Origin: Cedecea neteri
Lineage (GTDB): Bacteria > Pseudomonadota > Gammaproteobacteria > Enterobacterales > Enterobacteriaceae
NCBI RefSeq assembly: GCF_000758305.1
Contig: NZ_CP009458.1
Span: forward strand, 3,224,001 to 3,288,000
Length of the DNA: 64,000 nt
Direction: 5' to 3'
Under the pieces are notes generated by a model that saw only the letters and a list, made by a program, of their open reading frames with translations, searched no databases and was not told where the DNA came from. Positions 60,179-64,000 of this stretch are shown here, piece by piece. How positions within the stretch are numbered: position 1 is the stretch's first letter; each line of letters starts with the position of its first letter. Made by a program: the position numbers and the translations under genes.

Positions 60179-60949
60179 ATGAAAAAAGTAGCACTGGTTA
60201 CCGGGGCCGGTCAGGGGATCGGGAAAGCTATTGCCCTGCGTCTGGCTAAAGACGGCTTTGCCGTCGCCGTGGCGGACTACAACGCTAAAACCGCAAAAGA
60301 AGTGGCGGACGAAATTAACCGCAACGGCGGTCGCGCGCTGGAAGTGACTGCGGACGTGTCCGACCGCGATCAGGTTTTCGCCGCCGTTGAGGCTGCCCGC
60401 AAAGGACTGGGCGGTTTTGATGTCATCGTCAACAACGCAGGCGTGGCGCCGTCTACCCCTATCGAGGAGATCACCCCGGAAATCGTCGATAAGGTCTACA
60501 ACATCAACGTGAAGGGCGTGATTTGGGGTATTCAGGCCGCGGTTAAAGCTTTTAAAGCAGAGGGTCACGGTGGGAAAATCATTAACGCCTGTTCCCAGGC
60601 CGGCCACGTGGGTAACCCGGAACTGGCTGTTTACAGCTCCAGCAAATTTGCCGTGCGCGGCCTGACCCAAACCGCAGCGCGCGACCTGGCGCCGTTGGGC
60701 ATCACCGTGAACGGCTACTGCCCAGGGATAGTCAAAACGCCTATGTGGGCCGAAATCGACCGTCAGGTGTCCGAAGCCGCAGGCAAACCGCTGGGCTATG
60801 GCACCGCCGAGTTCGCCAAACGCATCACCCTGGGGCGTTTGTCCGAGCCGGAAGATGTGGCCGCCTGTGTGTCTTATCTGGCCAGCGCGGACTCCGACTA
60901 TATGACCGGGCAGTCGCTGCTTATCGACGGCGGGATGGTCTTTAATTAA
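60179..60949 (+). CDS. budC: BudC, acetoin reductase / 2,3-butanediol dehydrogenase
   Basis: A 256-residue short-chain dehydrogenase from ATG 60179 (a GTG three bases earlier is less likely). NAD-binding GAGQGIGKA (9-17), NNAG (85-88) and the catalytic Ser139, Tyr152 and Lys156 (YSSSK) are all present, and the sequence is almost the same as Klebsiella BudC. It reduces acetoin to 2,3-butanediol and regenerates NAD. Third gene of budABC, with a terminator after it. Confidence 0.97.
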   Translation: MKKVALVTGAGQGIGKAIALRLAKDGFAVAVADYNAKTAKEVADEINRNGGRALEVTADVSDRDQVFAAVEAARKGLGGFDVIVNNAGVAPSTPIEEITPEIVDKVYNINVKGVIWGIQAAVKAFKAEGHGGKIINACSQAGHVGNPELAVYSSSKFAVRGLTQTAARDLAPLGITVNGYCPGIVKTPMWAEIDRQVSEAAGKPLGYGTAEFAKRITLGRLSEPEDVAACVSYLASADSDYMTGQSLLIDGGMVFN

Positions 60950-60976
60950 AAAAGCGTTTTAATGTGGAGTACCTTT

Positions 60977-61006
60977 GGCCTGGCGGGAAACCGTTAGGCC
61001 TTTTTT
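60977..61006 (+). terminator. Rho-independent terminator of budABC
   Basis: Outer stem GGCCT/AGGCC with an inner CGG-GAAA-CCG element, followed by six T (61001-61006). It lies 27 bases after the budC stop and separates the bud operon from the type VI cassette. Confidence 0.85.
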
Positions 61007-61137
61007 ATTTGAATCGTCAATACAGGGCAATAATTAAGGGAATTAAAAAGAGTTAAGATTTTTTCAAAGTTTCTGGTTTGAAGTGAATTTAATTCATATA
61101 TAGGGTTGGCTCCTTATTGATAATAAGGAGATGAAAA

Positions 61138-61620
61138 ATGGCAATACCGGCTTATTTATGGCTGAAAGATGATGGTGGGGCAGATATCAAAGGCTCTGTC
61201 GATGTTCAGGATCGTGAGGGAAGCATTGAGATACTCGGGTTTGGTCATGGCCTGTATTTGCCCACAGACAACAGTACGGGGAAAATTACCGGCACACGCG
61301 TACACGCTCCGCTAACGTTTGAAAAAGAATTTGATTCATCGAGTCCTTATCTCTATAAAGCCGTCGCAAGAGGGCAGACGCTAAAGAGTGTTGAAATAAA
61401 ATGGTACAAGATTAACTATTCCGGACAGGAAGAAGAGTACTTCAATATGTTATTGGAAGGCGTAAAAGTCATTTCAATATGCCCGATGATGCATGACTGC
61501 AAGAATCCGGCCACCGAGAAACATAATCATCTGGAAGCCGTGTCGCTGCGCTACGAGAAAATTACCTGGAAACATTGCGACGGAAATATCATCTTTTCTG
61601 ATAGTTGGAGCGAACGATGA
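61138..61620 (+). CDS. hcp: Hcp-family type VI secretion tube protein
   Basis: 160 residues. The start MAIPAYLWLKDDGGADIKGS is the classic Hcp N-terminus, followed by EILGFGHGLY, HAPLTFEKEFDSSSPYLYKA and ITWKHCDGNIIFSDSWSE. Hcp forms the hexameric ring tube of the type VI apparatus and carries effectors in its lumen. No other type VI structural gene is nearby, so this is an orphan hcp. AAGGAG precedes ATG. The stop overlaps the effector start (ATGA), so the two are translationally coupled. Confidence 0.93.
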   Translation: MAIPAYLWLKDDGGADIKGSVDVQDREGSIEILGFGHGLYLPTDNSTGKITGTRVHAPLTFEKEFDSSSPYLYKAVARGQTLKSVEIKWYKINYSGQEEEYFNMLLEGVKVISICPMMHDCKNPATEKHNHLEAVSLRYEKITWKHCDGNIIFSDSWSER

Positions 61621-62093
61621 TCCGCTGCACGTTCCATCTTAACGGTGGGGCGCTAAGTACATTGAGCTGCCCTGGGGTTGGATTTTTCCCCGCCTATTCA
61701 GGTACGGGAGCATCCCGCAATAATCCGGATGACATTGCAGTAAAAAATATTGGTCCACTTCCACCGGGGCAGTACTACATAGTCATCAGAGGTACTGGTG
61801 GTATAGTGACTTCGATCAATGATTCAATTGCATCTGTAATCAGTGGTTCAGATCGTTCGATCTGGTTTGCACTTTACCGAAATGATGAACAAATTGATGA
61901 TTTTACCTTTATAGATGTGGTTGAAAGGGGACATTTTCGCTTACACCCAGCAGGATATAAGGGGACCAGCGAAGGATGCATTACTTTACCCAGATTATCT
62001 GATTTTATGCTTTTACGTGAAGCATTGCTTAAAACGCCCAAAATACAGGTTAGTGCCTCACTTTCAGCTTTTGGTACAGTGCAGGTATACTGA
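61617..62093 (+). CDS. Tlde1-like (DUF2778) type VI effector, L,D-transpeptidase fold
   Basis: 158 residues from ATG 61617. The N-terminus FHLNGGALSTLSCPGVGFFP and GPLPPGQYYIVIRGTGG follow DUF2778. The active-site pattern is ERGHFRLHPAGYKGTSEGCI, with the His and Cys of an L,D-transpeptidase-like site. Tlde1 effectors attack peptidoglycan precursors or cross-links of competing bacteria in the periplasm. The gene is coupled to hcp upstream and to a small membrane protein gene downstream (TGATG), the expected Hcp-effector-immunity order. Confidence 0.87.
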   Translation: MIRCTFHLNGGALSTLSCPGVGFFPAYSGTGASRNNPDDIAVKNIGPLPPGQYYIVIRGTGGIVTSINDSIASVISGSDRSIWFALYRNDEQIDDFTFIDVVERGHFRLHPAGYKGTSEGCITLPRLSDFMLLREALLKTPKIQVSASLSAFGTVQVY

Positions 62094-62326
62094 TGAAATA
62101 TGTATGGATTTGGCTGAGTGAGGCTGCATTGTATTGTGTGGTCTTCGTACTGCTGTTTATTTATGGGCCTGAACGTGCAGCTTACAGTTTTGTACGGCGT
62201 TTTACAGGTGTGATTTCCGGAGATACATGGGATAAATATTATTTCTTATCTTTATGTGTACTATCGCTACTCATCGTTTCGCTGGTAATTTACATCACGG
62301 TATGTATTAGAAAACGTTACTTTTAA
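62093..62326 (+). CDS. Putative Tlde1 immunity protein, copy 1
   Basis: 77 residues with two membrane segments (about 8-26 and 49-70) and a loop with YGPERAAYSFVRRF. The start overlaps the effector stop by one base. Immunity proteins to periplasm-acting Tlde1 effectors (Tldi1) are small membrane or periplasmic proteins encoded directly after the effector. A similar protein is encoded at 62539. The function is inferred from position and size. Confidence 0.72.
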   Translation: MKYVWIWLSEAALYCVVFVLLFIYGPERAAYSFVRRFTGVISGDTWDKYYFLSLCVLSLLIVSLVIYITVCIRKRYF

Positions 62327-62332
62327 GCTCTC

Positions 62333-62362
62333 ACCAAGTCCATGTTTTTGCATCGACTTGGT
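62333..62362 (+). terminator. Hairpin between the two immunity-like genes
   Basis: ACCAAGTC/GACTTGGT, 8-bp perfect stem, with inner ATG/CAT pairing and a T-rich loop, followed by TTT. It lies 7 bases after the first immunity-like stop and may be a weak terminator. The remaining bases up to 62538 are AT-rich and show no convincing gene. Confidence 0.5.
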
Positions 62363-62538
62363 TTTAGCCTTATTCTTATCGAATTGGATTTTCCTCATAT
62401 ATGTGTTGATTGATGATAATAAGATGCTAGTTTTAATGTCTATAAAACAAGGGGTTTTTTATGTTAATGTTAAAAGTAAAATTGGTATTCATGACTGTGA
62501 CGTAAACGTTAAAATTGTGCTTCGGACAAGGACGGTTT

Positions 62539-62820
62539 ATGTTTTTTAATATCCAATATGTTAAGCCGATGCTGACATGGCTTATATTTACCGCAAGTGC
62601 AGTGGCCATATATTGTGGGCTGTTTGCGTATTCGCCTGAACGTGAGTTATACATCTGGTATTCTGAAAGGAAAGGCTTTGTAGAAGAGAATGTTTGGGTT
62701 GATATTTATATGTCGACTCTTTTAGCACTTACAGTACTATTGAACAGCATCTTTATATTAATAACAACGCTGGTTTATAAAAAACTAACACGTAAGAAAT
62801 TTGACGATAAAGCAGGGTAG
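62539..62820 (+). CDS. Putative Tlde1 immunity protein, copy 2
   Basis: 93 residues from ATG 62539 with AAGGA seven bases upstream; the frame is open to 62515. Two membrane segments (about 12-30 and 58-82), and the shared pattern YCGLFAYSPERELYIW compares with YCVVFVLLFIYGPERAAYSF in the upstream protein. The two are probably paralogues. The 212-base gap and hairpin suggest it can be expressed separately from the effector, so it may protect against a related effector. Confidence 0.66.
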   Translation: MFFNIQYVKPMLTWLIFTASAVAIYCGLFAYSPERELYIWYSERKGFVEENVWVDIYMSTLLALTVLLNSIFILITTLVYKKLTRKKFDDKAG

Positions 62821-62841
62821 CAATTTCTAAAATGCCCCCAG

Positions 62842-62866
62842 ACCTGGCCCCCCGCCAGGTTTTTTT
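62842..62866 (+). terminator. Rho-independent terminator after the type VI cassette
   Basis: Perfect 7-bp stem ACCTGGC/GCCAGGT with a CCCCC loop and a run of seven T (62860-62866). It lies 21 bases after the second immunity-like gene and insulates kup from the cassette. Confidence 0.9.
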
Positions 62867-62947
62867 AGCCGCCCCTGGCTGAAAAATTCCCCCAACCTCT
62901 ATACTTTGTCATGGCAACTGCCAGAAAAATCACAGAAAGGATTGTGC

Positions 62948-64000
62948 ATGACAAACCAGCCGCAGACGGCCGGCGCGGAAGCCGCCGGGACAACGCCGCA
63001 TAAATTTATCCTCGCGGGAAGCGCCCTCGGCGTGGTGTTTGGCGATATTGGCACCAGCCCGCTTTATACCCTGAAAACGGTGCTGCTGTTATCCGGCAAC
63101 AATCCCACCCCGTCGGTTATTCTGGGGCTGCTGTCGCTGATTATCTGGACGCTGATCCTTATCACCTCGGTGAAGTACGCGATGTTTGCGATGCGTATCG
63201 ACAACCACGGCGAGGGCGGCATTATGGCGCTGATGTCGCTGCTGGTGGCGAGAGACAAAGGCTCGCGCTGGGTGGTGCTGGCGGCTTTATTAGGTGCGGC
63301 GTTGATCTACGGCGACGGGGCAATTACACCAGCCATTTCAGTGCTCTCCGCCATTGAAGGGTTGAATATAATCCTGCCCGAGGCCGAAACCTGGGTGCTG
63401 CCTATTGCGGTGACGATTCTGGTGCTGCTGTTTGCCGTGCAGCCTTTCGGCACGGCTAAAATCGGTAAAGTCTTCGGGCCGATTATGGCGCTGTGGTTTA
63501 TTTCTATCGCTGGACTTGGGATTTGGGGTATTGCACAGCATCCGGCGGTGCTGCTGGCCATCAATCCCTGGTACGGGCTGCGGTTTCTCGTCTCCAATGG
63601 TTTTGTCAGTTTTATGGTGCTGGGCGGCGTGTTTCTGTGCGTCACCGGGGCGGAAGCGCTGTATGCCGACATGGGGCATTTCGGTAAAAAGCCTATCTGG
63701 ATGGCGTGGTACGGCGTGGTCTTCCCGAGCCTGCTGCTGAACTACGCGGGGCAGTCGGCGCTGATCCTTTCCGGGGCTGATATAACCCAGAATATCTTCT
63801 TCCGCCTTTGCCCACCGGCACTGCTTATCCCGCTGGTGATCCTTGCCACGCTGGCCACCATTATTGCCAGTCAGGCGATTATCACCGGGGCATTTTCGAT
63901 GACCCGGCAGGCAATACAACTGGGTTGGCTGCCGCGGCTGCGCATTCGCCAGACGGCGGCGGAGAGCTACGGGCAAATCTACATCGGCGTGATCAACTGG
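62948..64000 (+). CDS. Kup-family low-affinity potassium transporter, 5' part
   Basis: 351 codons are visible and the frame runs off the right edge; the family is about 620-650 residues. AAAGGA precedes ATG. Family motifs: GVVFGDIGTSPLYTLKTVL (about residues 33-51), NHGEGGIMALMSLL, ALLGAALIYGDGAITPAISV and TGAEALYADMGHFG. It imports K+ with H+ in the inner membrane. The N-terminus before HKFILAG differs from E. coli Kup, so it might be the sole kup or a paralogue; this cannot be decided here. Confidence 0.93.
   Translation, partial: MTNQPQTAGAEAAGTTPHKFILAGSALGVVFGDIGTSPLYTLKTVLLLSGNNPTPSVILGLLSLIIWTLILITSVKYAMFAMRIDNHGEGGIMALMSLLVARDKGSRWVVLAALLGAALIYGDGAITPAISVLSAIEGLNIILPEAETWVLPIAVTILVLLFAVQPFGTAKIGKVFGPIMALWFISIAGLGIWGIAQHPAVLLAINPWYGLRFLVSNGFVSFMVLGGVFLCVTGAEALYADMGHFGKKPIWMAWYGVVFPSLLLNYAGQSALILSGADITQNIFFRLCPPALLIPLVILATLATIIASQAIITGAFSMTRQAIQLGWLPRLRIRQTAAESYGQIYIGVINW

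Noticed and set aside
62358..62549. 63-codon frame between the two immunity-like genes
   Set aside because: It starts within a hairpin, has no ribosome site and overlaps the start of the real downstream gene in another frame.

Overview
The window reads as a chromosomal stretch of an Enterobacteriaceae bacterium. The evidence is a set of near-textbook enterobacterial loci: the end of the arn lipid A modification operon, btsSR with btsT-yjiX-yjiA, cueP, pgaABCD, budR/budABC and a kup-type gene. The combination of budABC, an alpha-type (CS1/Tcf-like) fimbrial operon, a very large trimeric autotransporter and the MesX/MesD methionine synthase pair would fit a Cedecea, Enterobacter or Klebsiella relative. 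I cannot fix the genus from sequence alone. No tRNA, rRNA, CRISPR array, insertion sequence or phage gene was seen.

Layout. 1-1.0 kb: arnT end, arnE, arnF. 1.0-6.1 kb: a flavin reductase-like gene and a DUF2164 gene, then a LysR regulator divergent from an MFS exporter / Old Yellow Enzyme / NTF2-like operon. 6.1-8.7 kb: a MetNIQ-type ABC importer whose binding protein has no lipobox. 8.7-15.2 kb: the pyruvate-sensing kinase/regulator pair BtsS/BtsR lies beside its expected target operon btsT-yjiX-yjiA, with a BtsR-like direct repeat and a CRP-like site upstream of btsT. 15.7-20.9 kb: chaperone, pilin, usher and tip adhesin of an alpha fimbria. 21 kb: cueP behind a CueR-type promoter. 21.6-29.2 kb: an orphan LuxR-type regulator, a 0.7-kb non-coding region with strong dyads, and pgaABCD for the biofilm polymer PNAG.

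29.2-37.2 kb: small regulator/transporter/enzyme modules (LysR-LysE, AbrB-type transporter-TetR, DSD1-like PLP enzyme-LysR, metallo-hydrolase-LysR). Several have clear dyad operators. 37.2-39.6 kb is a patchwork: degenerate scraps resembling neighbouring genes flank a truncated lipoprotein, a probably truncated GIY-YIG protein, an unknown gene and a glutathione peroxidase. 39.6-42.3 kb: a YciI-like gene and mesX-mesD, a folate-independent methionine synthase system. 42.3-47.3 kb: a TetR-controlled RND efflux operon with two matching operators. 47.4-56.4 kb: a DUF4019 protein, a lipoprotein, and a 2379-residue trimeric autotransporter built from 162- and 91-residue modules.

56.7-61.0 kb: the 2,3-butanediol pathway (budR divergent from budABC). 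61.1-62.8 kb: a compact orphan type VI secretion cassette, namely Hcp, a Tlde1-like L,D-transpeptidase-fold effector and two related small membrane proteins that look like immunity proteins. The window ends inside a Kup potassium transporter gene. Surface attachment and biofilm (fimbriae, autotransporter, PNAG), efflux/detoxification and fermentation are the main themes. Adjacent regulators and operator-like dyads suggest most modules are locally controlled.
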